Assembly: GCF_020809045.1 (NCBI RefSeq)
Contig: NZ_CP078079.1
Span: 1,488,001-1,552,000 of the forward strand
Length of the DNA stretch: 64,000 nt
Reading direction: 5' to 3'
Source: Pseudarthrobacter sp. L1SW
Lineage (GTDB): Bacteria > Actinomycetota > Actinomycetes > Actinomycetales > Micrococcaceae
Positions 43,886-52,705 of this stretch are shown one piece after another (position 1 is the stretch's first letter; every line of letters begins with the position of its first letter). Both the position numbers and the translations under genes were made by a program. The notes below the pieces were generated by a model, which saw only the letters and a list, made by a program, of their open reading frames with translations, was not told the DNA's origin and made no database searches.

Positions 43886-45094
43886 TCAGGCGGTCAGCGG
43901 CTTCCTGCGCTCCAGGAGGCCGCTGGCAATGGCGACGCCGAGTCCCATCACGGCGAGGACAGCGCCTACCAGCGCGGGGGCAACGTATCCCCAGCCCAGG
44001 GCGATCACCAGCCCGCCCAGGAAGGCGCCGAGTGCATTGGCCACGTTGAGCGCCGCATGGTTCAGTGACGAGGCAAGGGACGGCGCGTCAGGGGACGCGT
44101 CCAGGAGCCTGGTCTGCAGCGCGGGGATCAGCATGGATCCTGATGCGCCCACCACGAACACCATGACGAAGGCGGACCACGGCCAGTGGACTGCGACGGC
44201 GTAGACCACCAGGGCAACGGCTATGGCGGGCAACACCTTGTACAGGGTTCCCATCACCGACTTGTCCGCGATCCTGCCGCCCACGATGTTGCCGGCCACC
44301 ATTCCCAGGCCATACAGCGCCACCACCAGCGGAATCAGCGACGACGGGATGCCCGCCACCAGCGTCATGGTGTGCGCGATGTAGGTGTAGGTGGCGAAGA
44401 AGCCGCCAAAGCCCACAATGCCGATCAGGATGGCCAGCCAGACCTGCAGGCGCTTGAGGGCTCCCAGCTCGCGCCGGATGCTTGCGTCCGGGTGGGCGTG
44501 GTGGAACGGGACGAACTTCCAGACCAGGGCAAGCGTCAGGAGCCCGATAAATCCCACCATGATGAACAGCAGCCGCCAGCCGTATGTTTGCCCCATCCAC
44601 GTGGCAAAGGGAACCCCCACCACGTTGGAGATGCTGAGCCCGGCCATCACCATGGAGATCGCCCACCCCCGCCGTGTTGGCGGAACCAGCGAGGCAGCAA
44701 TGACGGCTGCCACTCCGAAGAACGCGCCGTGGGGCAGGCCCGCAGCAAAGCGCGAGGCCAGCATGGTCCCGTAGTCAGGGGCAAGGAAGGACAGGAAGTT
44801 GGCGGCGGTGAAAAACAGCATGAGTCCCAGCGCCAGGTGCTTGCGGGGGAGCTTGGCGCCGACGGCGGCGAGCAGCGGTGCCCCCACCACCACGCCCAGG
44901 GCGTAGGCCGAAATGAGGTGTCCGGCTTCCGGCGTCGAAATCCCCAGGCCCTGCTCAACTTCCTTCAGCAGGCCCATCATGGTGAATTCCGTGACGCCGA
45001 TGCCCACGCCGCCCATGGCGAGGGCAAAGACGGCCATGGCGATGTTGGGGGACCGGGTGGGGGCTGCCGTGGACGTTTCGAGGACGCTGCTCAT
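43886..45094 (-). CDS. MFS transporter of the AraJ/Cmx type
   Basis: A 402-residue twelve-helix carrier. The N-terminal segment IAMAVFALAMGGVGIGVTEF and VEQGLGISTPEAGHLISAYA are typical of the AraJ/chloramphenicol-efflux (Cmx, CmlR) branch of MFS proteins. Motif A appears as VGAKLPRKH. The substrate is not predictable. The start is ATG 45094; the frame is open upstream through the antisense of the mutT gene, which is not coding here. It is divergent from mutT. Confidence 0.88.
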   Translation of the reverse strand: MSSVLETSTAAPTRSPNIAMAVFALAMGGVGIGVTEFTMMGLLKEVEQGLGISTPEAGHLISAYALGVVVGAPLLAAVGAKLPRKHLALGLMLFFTAANFLSFLAPDYGTMLASRFAAGLPHGAFFGVAAVIAASLVPPTRRGWAISMVMAGLSISNVVGVPFATWMGQTYGWRLLFIMVGFIGLLTLALVWKFVPFHHAHPDASIRRELGALKRLQVWLAILIGIVGFGGFFATYTYIAHTMTLVAGIPSSLIPLVVALYGLGMVAGNIVGGRIADKSVMGTLYKVLPAIAVALVVYAVAVHWPWSAFVMVFVVGASGSMLIPALQTRLLDASPDAPSLASSLNHAALNVANALGAFLGGLVIALGWGYVAPALVGAVLAVMGLGVAIASGLLERRKPLTA

Positions 45095-45241
45095 AGGCCT
45101 GCTTTTCGGGGTAGGACGTGATGATGGGACCGATGCCGCGGCAGTGGGGCTGGTAAATCCGGACCCTGCCAACAACCCCGGGAAGGGGGAAGGGTATTCC
45201 CGCTGCGGGGACGGTGTGTCCGGCCCCACCATTGTCCCCCA

Positions 45242-45247
45242 TAGAAT
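45242..45247 (+). promoter_or_regulatory. -10 box of a likely leaderless mutT transcript
   Basis: TAGAAT lies six bases before the GTG at 45254. Confidence 0.55.
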
Positions 45248-45253
45248 GAGCCA

Positions 45254-45703
45254 GTGACTGGACTGATACAGGTGGTAGGCGGAGCCGTCGTTGACAGCCT
45301 GACGGAACCCTCCCTGCTGCTGGTGGCGCGGCGCAGCGCGCCTGAAAAGCTGGCTGGCATGTGGGAGTTCCCCGGCGGCAAGGTGGAATCCGGCGAGCAA
45401 CCGGAAGCGGCACTTGCCCGCGAGCTGTTCGAGGAACTCGGGATCGGCGTGCGGCTCGGCCCCGAGCTTCCGGCGGAGGCGCCGCAAGGCTGGCCGTTGA
45501 ACGACAGTGCCAGCATGAGGGTGTGGCTGGCGGAAGTGGCCCGCGGGGAAGCCCGGCCGCTTGAAGACCACGATGAACTGCGGTGGGTGGCGCTGTCTGA
45601 TCCGGAAGCCGTCCTGGGCCTGCCCTGGATACCCGCCGATTTCCCGATCGTCAGGGCGCTTCTTTCCGCCCTGGCAGTGCAGGCAGGGGCTGCGCGCTCC
45701 TAG
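45254..45703 (+). CDS. NUDIX hydrolase, MutT type
   Basis: A 149-residue protein with a full Nudix box, GGKVESGEQPEAALARELFE followed by ELGIGV (G-x5-E-x7-R-E-x2-E-E-x-G), near residues 37-62. It probably cleans 8-oxo-dGTP or related oxidised or CTP-like nucleotides, as MutT paralogues do in actinobacteria. It overlaps the stop of the convergent radical SAM gene by 4 bp. Confidence 0.92.
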   Translation: MTGLIQVVGGAVVDSLTEPSLLLVARRSAPEKLAGMWEFPGGKVESGEQPEAALARELFEELGIGVRLGPELPAEAPQGWPLNDSASMRVWLAEVARGEARPLEDHDELRWVALSDPEAVLGLPWIPADFPIVRALLSALAVQAGAARS

Positions 45704-46869
45704 AAGAGCGTTGCCTGTCCTGCTGGTCCGCCCTGGCCTGCCAGCCGGGGAAGCCCCTCCGGCCCTGAAAGCCCTGGCACTCCGGGCTTGCCGGGCGTAG
45801 CGGGGCCGGCACCATGGCCTGCCGCTGCCGGAATGGCGCCTGCCGGGTACTCGGCTTCCTCGCCACGGGGGTCGTCCTCCAGGTCCCTGTGGCTGAAGCC
45901 GGAAGAATTGCTGAATCCGTGGCGTGCTTTGAAGTACCGTACTTTGCCGGCAAGCCAGGACCGGTACTCCTTGGAGGCGTACGAGCCGGAGCCGTACAGG
46001 CGGCGGTAGCGGCCGGCCAGTCCGGGATGGTTGGCGGCAATCCACCTCATGAACCACTCCCTGGTTCCCGGCTTCAGGTACAGGGCTCCGGCGGTGACGC
46101 CCGTGGCACCGGCAGCAGCCAATGAAGCGAAAAGAGCGTCAAGGGCCTCATCGCTGTCAGAAAGCCAGGGGAGGATGGGCATGGCCATCACCCCGCAGGG
46201 CAGTCCGGCCTCGCGAAGGCGGGACACAAGCTTGAGCCGTGCCCGGGGCCCCGGCGTGCCGGGCTCGACTGCCTCGGAGAGGGCTTCGTCGGTCATGGCC
46301 AGGGAAATGCCCAGGCCCACAGGCACCTGGGTTGCGGCGCTCTTCAGCAATGGAATGTCCCTTGCCAGCAGCGTCCCCTTGGTGAGGATGGAGAGGGGAG
46401 TGCCTGACTCGGCAAGGGCGGTGATGATCCCGGGCATCAACCGGTATCGGCCCTCGGCACGCTGGTAGGGATCCGTGTTGGTGCCGAGCGCCACCTGGTG
46501 GCGGCCCCAGGATGGTTTGGCGAGTTCCTTGCGGAGGACCTCCGCGGCGTTGACCTTGACCACCACCTGGCTGTCGAAGTCCAGGCCGGCGTCGAAATCC
46601 AGGTAAGTGTGGCTCTTGCGCGCGAAGCAATAGACGCAGGCATGGCTGCAGCCGCGGTAGGGGTTGATGGTCCACTCAAACGGCATCCTGGAGCCGGGCG
46701 GCACTTTGTTGAGCACCGATTTGGCGGTGACCTCGTGGAAAGTGATGCCGGCGAACTCGGGTGTGGTGACAGAGCGGACCAGGCCAGCCAAGGGAAGCAG
46801 GGGTGGGGAAGCGGTGTCCGGAGCAGTTCCTGCGGGCCGGGGCATCAGTGCTTGGGCGTCCCATCTCAT
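45700..46869 (-). CDS. Rv2578c-type radical SAM protein
   Basis: A 389-residue protein with the cluster motif YRGCSHACVYCFARKSH near residue 65 and the family landmarks GTNTDPYQRAEGRYRLMPGI, TPLSILTKGTLLARDIPLL and a C-terminal QATLF. It is related to the SplB-like branch, and the family's reaction is unknown. ATG 46869 (MRWDAQ) is chosen because homologues begin MRW; an ATG three codons earlier also exists. A LexA box overlaps its promoter, linking it to DNA damage. The last residues are Gly/Pro-rich, longer than in mycobacteria. Confidence 0.9.
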   Translation of the reverse strand: MRWDAQALMPRPAGTAPDTASPPLLPLAGLVRSVTTPEFAGITFHEVTAKSVLNKVPPGSRMPFEWTINPYRGCSHACVYCFARKSHTYLDFDAGLDFDSQVVVKVNAAEVLRKELAKPSWGRHQVALGTNTDPYQRAEGRYRLMPGIITALAESGTPLSILTKGTLLARDIPLLKSAATQVPVGLGISLAMTDEALSEAVEPGTPGPRARLKLVSRLREAGLPCGVMAMPILPWLSDSDEALDALFASLAAAGATGVTAGALYLKPGTREWFMRWIAANHPGLAGRYRRLYGSGSYASKEYRSWLAGKVRYFKARHGFSNSSGFSHRDLEDDPRGEEAEYPAGAIPAAAGHGAGPATPGKPGVPGLSGPEGLPRLAGQGGPAGQATLF

Positions 46870-46879
46870 GCCCTCCATT

Positions 46880-46893
46880 CGAATCTATGTTCG
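46880..46893 (-). promoter_or_regulatory. SOS box over the promoter of the radical SAM gene
   Basis: CGAATCTATGTTCG on the plus strand (CGAACATAGATTCG on the coding strand) matches CGAAC-N4-GTTCG; on the coding strand only the T in the second half differs. The probable -10 box TAGATT lies inside it, so LexA should block transcription directly. Confidence 0.8.
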
Positions 46894-46940
46894 AAGCAAA
46901 GTCAAGCATGCCTGCCCCGCGTCGACGAACCGCAACGCAC

Positions 46941-47714
46941 TTAGGGGAGGTCCAGGAGCTCCCACACCACGGTGATGGACATGGCCACCGTCGAATCCCC
47001 GGTTTCCACGGCGAGGGATTCCACCGAAGCGGCGCGTTGCATCCGCGCCAGCGGCACCGGACCCTGGACAGGGATGTTGTCCTCAATGGAAAGCACCCGT
47101 CCCAGCCGGGCCGAGGCAAGCCGGGCATACTGCTGCGCCGTACTTGCCGCATCCACCCACGCAGCTTCACGGGCCCGTGCCCGCACCGCGGCGTCGTCGC
47201 TGAACGTGAGTTCGAGGCCGTTCAGCCGGACCTCGTTGCCGCCCGCCTCGACGGCTCCGGAGATCGCGGCGGATGCGGAGCCAGGCGTCCGCAACCTTAC
47301 TGTGAGGGTGCTGGCTGCAACATACCCCGTCAGACGCTGGCCCTCCCCTTCCCTCCACGCGAGGTCCGCCCGCACGTTCAGGCCGGCAGTGCGGACGTCC
47401 GCACCATCGACGCCGTGCCGGCGGAACGCGGACGCAACGGCCTCCGAGCTGGCGCCGGCGCGGGAGTAGGCGGCCTCCACCGAGTCGGCGCGGCACTCCA
47501 CCCCGATGGACACCACCATGAGATCAGGGGCAGCGGCCGCCGAGCCGGTCCCGGTGACTGTGACGGTGCCGAACCGGTCAGCGCCGCGCGGAGGACCGCC
47601 GGGCGCGTGGGTGCCGCCCGGACCATTCCCGGGGAAACCCGGGCCGCCGGGCTGATAGCCGGCCGCCCCGAAGCCGTCCTCTGCCTCCCTGCCGCTGCTG
47701 GAATCCGCTGCCAT
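46941..47714 (-). CDS. SIMPL (DUF541) domain protein
   Basis: A 257-residue protein. The SIMPL domain covers most of it (VTVTGTGSAAAAPDLMVVSI near residue 50; VSIGVECRADSVEAAYSRAG; LNGLELTFSDDA; ARLASARLGRVLSIED). Other members are periplasmic or outer-surface proteins of unknown role. Here a Gly-rich N-terminus without a clear signal peptide precedes the domain, so the location is uncertain. It follows the HExxH gene by 3 bp and forms an operon with it. Confidence 0.88.
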   Translation of the reverse strand: MAADSSSGREAEDGFGAAGYQPGGPGFPGNGPGGTHAPGGPPRGADRFGTVTVTGTGSAAAAPDLMVVSIGVECRADSVEAAYSRAGASSEAVASAFRRHGVDGADVRTAGLNVRADLAWREGEGQRLTGYVAASTLTVRLRTPGSASAAISGAVEAGGNEVRLNGLELTFSDDAAVRARAREAAWVDAASTAQQYARLASARLGRVLSIEDNIPVQGPVPLARMQRAASVESLAVETGDSTVAMSITVVWELLDLP

Positions 47715-47717
47715 GGG

Positions 47718-48200
47718 TCACGCCTCCGCTTCAGCCGGCCCGCGGCGCCGGCGGCGGGGGCGCACGTGCTCGGGATAGCCGCCGGCGGCCAGTCCGGCGT
47801 CCCGTTCAAAGATGTTGGCCGTCCCAGGGTTCCCGGTGCGCAGCAACGACCACCCGGCGCTGAGGAGATACAACGGCAGGAACGGGAAACCCAGGCACCA
47901 GGCGTACTGGCTGCAGTGCCGTTCCTCGTGGCCCAGCAGGGCCGGCTGCAACTGCAGGTTGTCGGCGGGGCAGCGGCACAGCACCACGTTGCCCAGGGTG
48001 AACGCCCCCGCGAACGGCAGCCGCCACCCGTACCCGCCGGCGAGGACCAGGCCCCGCGGTCCGCTGCGGATGTCCGTACGCGCTGCAAGGGCGACGGCGA
48101 GGCCAAGGACCGTGCTGCCGTTGGCCAGGTTGGCGGCCTGCCTCAGCCGCTGGGCGGCCGTGAGGCGCTCCTGTGCCCGCTGGCTTCGAGGCGCTGTCAT
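47718..48200 (-). CDS. Hypothetical protein with an HExxH motif
   Basis: A 160-residue protein with a hydrophobic first half (ANLANGSTVLGLAVALAART) and the motif LLGHEERHCSQYAWCLGFPF near residue 94. HEERH fits the zinc-binding HExxH pattern and is followed by aromatic and hydrophobic residues. The rest is an Arg-rich tail. I do not recognise a named family; a small membrane-associated metalloprotein is possible. It is cotranscribed with the SIMPL gene. Confidence 0.65.
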   Translation of the reverse strand: MTAPRSQRAQERLTAAQRLRQAANLANGSTVLGLAVALAARTDIRSGPRGLVLAGGYGWRLPFAGAFTLGNVVLCRCPADNLQLQPALLGHEERHCSQYAWCLGFPFLPLYLLSAGWSLLRTGNPGTANIFERDAGLAAGGYPEHVRPRRRRRGPAEAEA

Positions 48201-48397
48201 GAGGCCATGCTAGCCGGACGGTTCAATTAGACTGGAGGATAGTGGCCGCCGGTTCTGCCGGTGGGCCCTGACCTGGTCATTGAATGCCCTGCCCTTGGGG
48301 CTTTCATCCATGACCTGCCAGTGATGGACGCGCCGCCGGGAAACCGCGCAGGCTGCGCCATTCACCGGCAGCCACGACTCGTAGCTAAGAACAGTAG

Positions 48398-49459
<1,062 letters not shown>

Positions 49460-49461
49460 CA

Positions 49462-52005
49462 GTGCGTATCCCAATTTCCTGGCTGCGTGAATTTGCAGAG
49501 GTACCGGCCGGAGCAACGGCCGAAGACGTGATGGCCGAACTGGTCAAGGTGGGCTTCGAGGAAGAGGACGTCCACCGTCCCACGGACACCCTGAAGGGCC
49601 CCATCGTGGTGGGCCAGGTCCTCAGCATCGTCAAGGAACCGCAGACCAACGGCAAGACCATCAACTGGTGCCAGGTCCGTGTGGTCCCCGAGGGCCAGGA
49701 GCAGACGCTCACCGGCGACGGCATTGACCCGTCCGGCGTGCAGGGCATCATCTGCGGCGCCCACAACTTCGTGGAAGGCGACAAAGTGGTGGTCACCCTT
49801 CCCGGCGCCGTGCTGCCCGGCGACTTCCACATCTCCGCGCGGAGGACGTACGGCCACCTGTCCGCCGGCATGATCGCCTCCGTCCGCGAGTTGGGCATCG
49901 GCGAGGACCACGACGGCATCCTGGTGCTGTCCCGGATCGGGCTGGACCCCGAGGTGGGCACGGACGCCATGGAACTGCTTGGCCTCTACGATGAAGCCGC
50001 GGAAATCAATGTCACCCCGGACCGGGGCTACGCCTTCTCCATCCGCGGGGTAGCCCGGGAGTATGCCCACGCCACGGGCACCGCCTTCACGGATCCCGCG
50101 TCGCGCGTCGACGCTCCCGCGGAGCTTTCCGGCGGCTACGGCGTCAAGCTCAACGACGACGCCCCCATCTACGGGAACCCTGGCTGCGACCGGTTCGTGG
50201 CCCGGACCGTCCGCGGCGTGGACGCCACCAGGCCCACCCCGCCGTGGATGGTGTCCCGCCTCCGCCTGGCCGGCATCCGCTCCATCTCCCTGCCGGTGGA
50301 CATCTCCAATTACGTGATGCTGGAACTTGGCCAGCCCACGCACTGCTACGACCTGGACAAGCTGTCCGGGGACATCGTGGTGCGCCGGGCCGCGGCCGGC
50401 GAGAAGATCACCACCCTCGATGACAAGGTGCGCACCCTCGATGCCGAGGACCTGCTGATCACCGATGACTCCGGCGCCATCGGCATCGCCGGCGTGATGG
50501 GCGGGGCGGACACCGAGGTGGGGGACTCGACGTCGAACATCCTGGTTGAGGCCGCGCACTTCGACGAGGTGTCCATCTCCCGTTCCCGCCGCCGCCACAA
50601 GCTGCCGTCCGAAGCGTCCAAGCGCTTCGAGCGCGGTGTGGACTGGCAGGTTGCCGGCACCGCCGCCCAGCGCGTGGTGGACCTCCTGGTGGAGCTCGCC
50701 GGAGGCACGGCAGACGAAGCGGGAACCGACGTGGGAACCGCCCCCGACTCTGTCACCATCGAACTTCCGGCTGCCTTCGCGGCCGCCCGGATCGGCATCG
50801 ACTTCACCGAAGAGCAGATCACCACCTCCCTGGAGGACCTGGGCGCAGCCGTGGTGAAGAACGACGACGGCTGGAGCGTCACGGCCCCCAGTTGGCGCCA
50901 CGACCTGGAGACCAAAGAGGACCTCTCCGAGGAGATCGCCCGCCTGGTGGGCTACGACCAGATTCCCGCCACGCTGCCTGTGGCACCTCCCGGCCGCGGC
51001 CTGACCCGCGTGCAGCAGCAGCGCCGCCGCCTGATCCAGGCGCTGGCTGATGCCGGGCTCACCGAAGTCCTGGCCTACCCCTTCGTGTCCAAGGCGGCCA
51101 ACGACACCTTCGGCGTGCCTGAACAGGGTGCTGCCCGGACCGCGGTCAAGCTGGCAAACCCGATCAGCGAGGAGCAGGGCTTCCTGCGGACTTCCATCCT
51201 GCCCGGGCTGATCGAGGTGGCCAAGCGGAACCACTCCCGCGGGTTCCGGGACCTGGCACTCTTCGAATCGGGCCTGGTGTTCCACCCGTCCGAGAAGACG
51301 GGCACCGACGCCATCCCGCCGCTGGGCGCCAAGCCTGCCGATGAGGTGCTGGATGCGCTGTACGACGGCGTCCCCGCCCAGCCGTTCCACCTCGCCGCAG
51401 TCCTCACTGGCCATGATTCACCCGCCGCACCGGGGCACACGCCGCGGCTGTGGGACTGGGCTGACGCCGTGGACGTCGCCCGCCTCGCCGGCGACGTCCT
51501 GGGCGTGGACATTGTGGTCAGCCAGGGCGCGCACCAGGCGTTCCACCCGGGCCGCGCCGCAAAGCTCTCGCTCCGCAGCGGTGAAGTGGTGGGCTATGCC
51601 GGTGAACTGCACCCCAAACTGCTGGCCGCCGCGGACATGCCGCCCCGCTCCGTAGCCCTCGAGCTCAACGCCGACGCGCTGTTCGATGCTGCGCCTGATG
51701 TCATTGTGGCGAAACACATCTCCACGTTCCCCGTAGCCACCCAGGACGTGGCGCTGGTGGTTCCCGCCGGGATTCCGGCCGATGAGGTACTGGCCGCCCT
51801 CCGCGAGGGTGCCGGAGAACTGCTGGAGGACGTTGCGCTCTTCGACGTCTACGCCGGCAAGGGGATCGAGGAAGGCAAGAAGTCCCTGGCCTTCGGACTC
51901 CGGTTCCGTGCCAACGACCGCACCCTGACGGCGGACGAGGCCTCGGCTGCACGCGAGAGCGCCGTCGCCCTGGCCGCTGAGCGCTTCGGCGCGGTCCAGC
52001 GCTAG
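49462..52005 (+). CDS. pheT: Phenylalanine--tRNA ligase beta subunit PheT
   Basis: An 847-residue subunit with the usual order: EMAP-like tRNA-binding domain (about residues 40-150), B3/B4 editing domain (about 210-390, with RSISLPVDISNYVMLELGQP), B5 domain, core class II-like fold, and the C-terminal ferredoxin-like anticodon-binding domain. The start is GTG 49462 (MRIPISWLREFAEVP), two bases after pheS, with GGAGATCTAAC as a weak ribosome site. Confidence 0.98.
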   Translation: MRIPISWLREFAEVPAGATAEDVMAELVKVGFEEEDVHRPTDTLKGPIVVGQVLSIVKEPQTNGKTINWCQVRVVPEGQEQTLTGDGIDPSGVQGIICGAHNFVEGDKVVVTLPGAVLPGDFHISARRTYGHLSAGMIASVRELGIGEDHDGILVLSRIGLDPEVGTDAMELLGLYDEAAEINVTPDRGYAFSIRGVAREYAHATGTAFTDPASRVDAPAELSGGYGVKLNDDAPIYGNPGCDRFVARTVRGVDATRPTPPWMVSRLRLAGIRSISLPVDISNYVMLELGQPTHCYDLDKLSGDIVVRRAAAGEKITTLDDKVRTLDAEDLLITDDSGAIGIAGVMGGADTEVGDSTSNILVEAAHFDEVSISRSRRRHKLPSEASKRFERGVDWQVAGTAAQRVVDLLVELAGGTADEAGTDVGTAPDSVTIELPAAFAAARIGIDFTEEQITTSLEDLGAAVVKNDDGWSVTAPSWRHDLETKEDLSEEIARLVGYDQIPATLPVAPPGRGLTRVQQQRRRLIQALADAGLTEVLAYPFVSKAANDTFGVPEQGAARTAVKLANPISEEQGFLRTSILPGLIEVAKRNHSRGFRDLALFESGLVFHPSEKTGTDAIPPLGAKPADEVLDALYDGVPAQPFHLAAVLTGHDSPAAPGHTPRLWDWADAVDVARLAGDVLGVDIVVSQGAHQAFHPGRAAKLSLRSGEVVGYAGELHPKLLAAADMPPRSVALELNADALFDAAPDVIVAKHISTFPVATQDVALVVPAGIPADEVLAALREGAGELLEDVALFDVYAGKGIEEGKKSLAFGLRFRANDRTLTADEASAARESAVALAAERFGAVQR

Positions 52006-52024
52006 GCGGTATCACCCAAGTCCC

Positions 52025-52705
52025 ATGGACGCCAGGCTGGCCCTGCGGGCAGTGGACATCGCAACCGATGTCCACTGCCCGCAGGCGCAGCAGGATTGCC
52101 TGGAAGGATTCATGGAAGGGCTCGTCCCCGGACCCGCTGAACAACTGCGGGCAGCGGCCATGGATCCGGCTGCGGCCCGGCGGTTCCTGGCCGGCAGGGC
52201 AGCACTGCGCCGTTTCGCCGGCGACGTGCTCGGTCTCCCGGCATCGCAGCTGCAGCCCTCCTACTCCTGCCCCCAATGCGGTTCCGGACCCGGCCTCTCC
52301 CATGGCCGCCCGGGCTTCCTGCATCGCGGCCGTCCGGCGCCCCTGCTGCTAAGCATGGCCAGGACCGGCAACTGGGTCCTGCTGGCGGCAGTCTCCCCGC
52401 CCGGCAGGGGAGAGCGGCTGGGGGTGGACGCCGAGGATCCGGGACGGTTCGGCTTCGAGGGGTTCGACGCCGTGGCCTTGACCCCCTCCGAGAGGCTCAC
52501 CCTTGCAGGACTTCACGGCGGGGCGCTGCTGCGGGAACGGGCCCGGCTCTGGAGCCGTAAGGAGGCCTGGCTCAAGATGACTGGCGACGGGCTCAGGGTG
52601 GATCCCAGGACGGTGGCCGCACTGGAGGAACCTGGAGTGCGGGACCTGCCGTCCACCGCAACCGGCCTGCCGGCGTCGCTGGTTGCTGCCGTGGCCCTGG
52701 GCTAG
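52025..52705 (+). CDS. 4'-phosphopantetheinyl transferase superfamily protein
   Basis: A 226-residue protein that would move the phosphopantetheine arm of CoA onto a carrier-protein serine. Signature parts are LGVDAEDPG near residue 137 (metal-binding Asp and Glu of the usual GxDxE) and RLWSRKEAWLKMTGDGL near 179 (W-x2-KEA-x2-K). Size and layout fit the Sfp/Gsp-like group. It lies next to an M1 peptidase gene and a Pls-type synthetase whose carrier domain needs this modification, so it is the likely partner. It overlaps the M1 gene stop by 4 bp (convergent). Confidence 0.88.
   Translation: MDARLALRAVDIATDVHCPQAQQDCLEGFMEGLVPGPAEQLRAAAMDPAAARRFLAGRAALRRFAGDVLGLPASQLQPSYSCPQCGSGPGLSHGRPGFLHRGRPAPLLLSMARTGNWVLLAAVSPPGRGERLGVDAEDPGRFGFEGFDAVALTPSERLTLAGLHGGALLRERARLWSRKEAWLKMTGDGLRVDPRTVAALEEPGVRDLPSTATGLPASLVAAVALG

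Noticed and set aside
48201..48397. Possible T-box leader before pheS (GGGAAACCGCGC)
   Set aside because: The T-box core GGTGGNACCGCG is not matched and there is no terminator/antiterminator pair; only loose GC hairpins.
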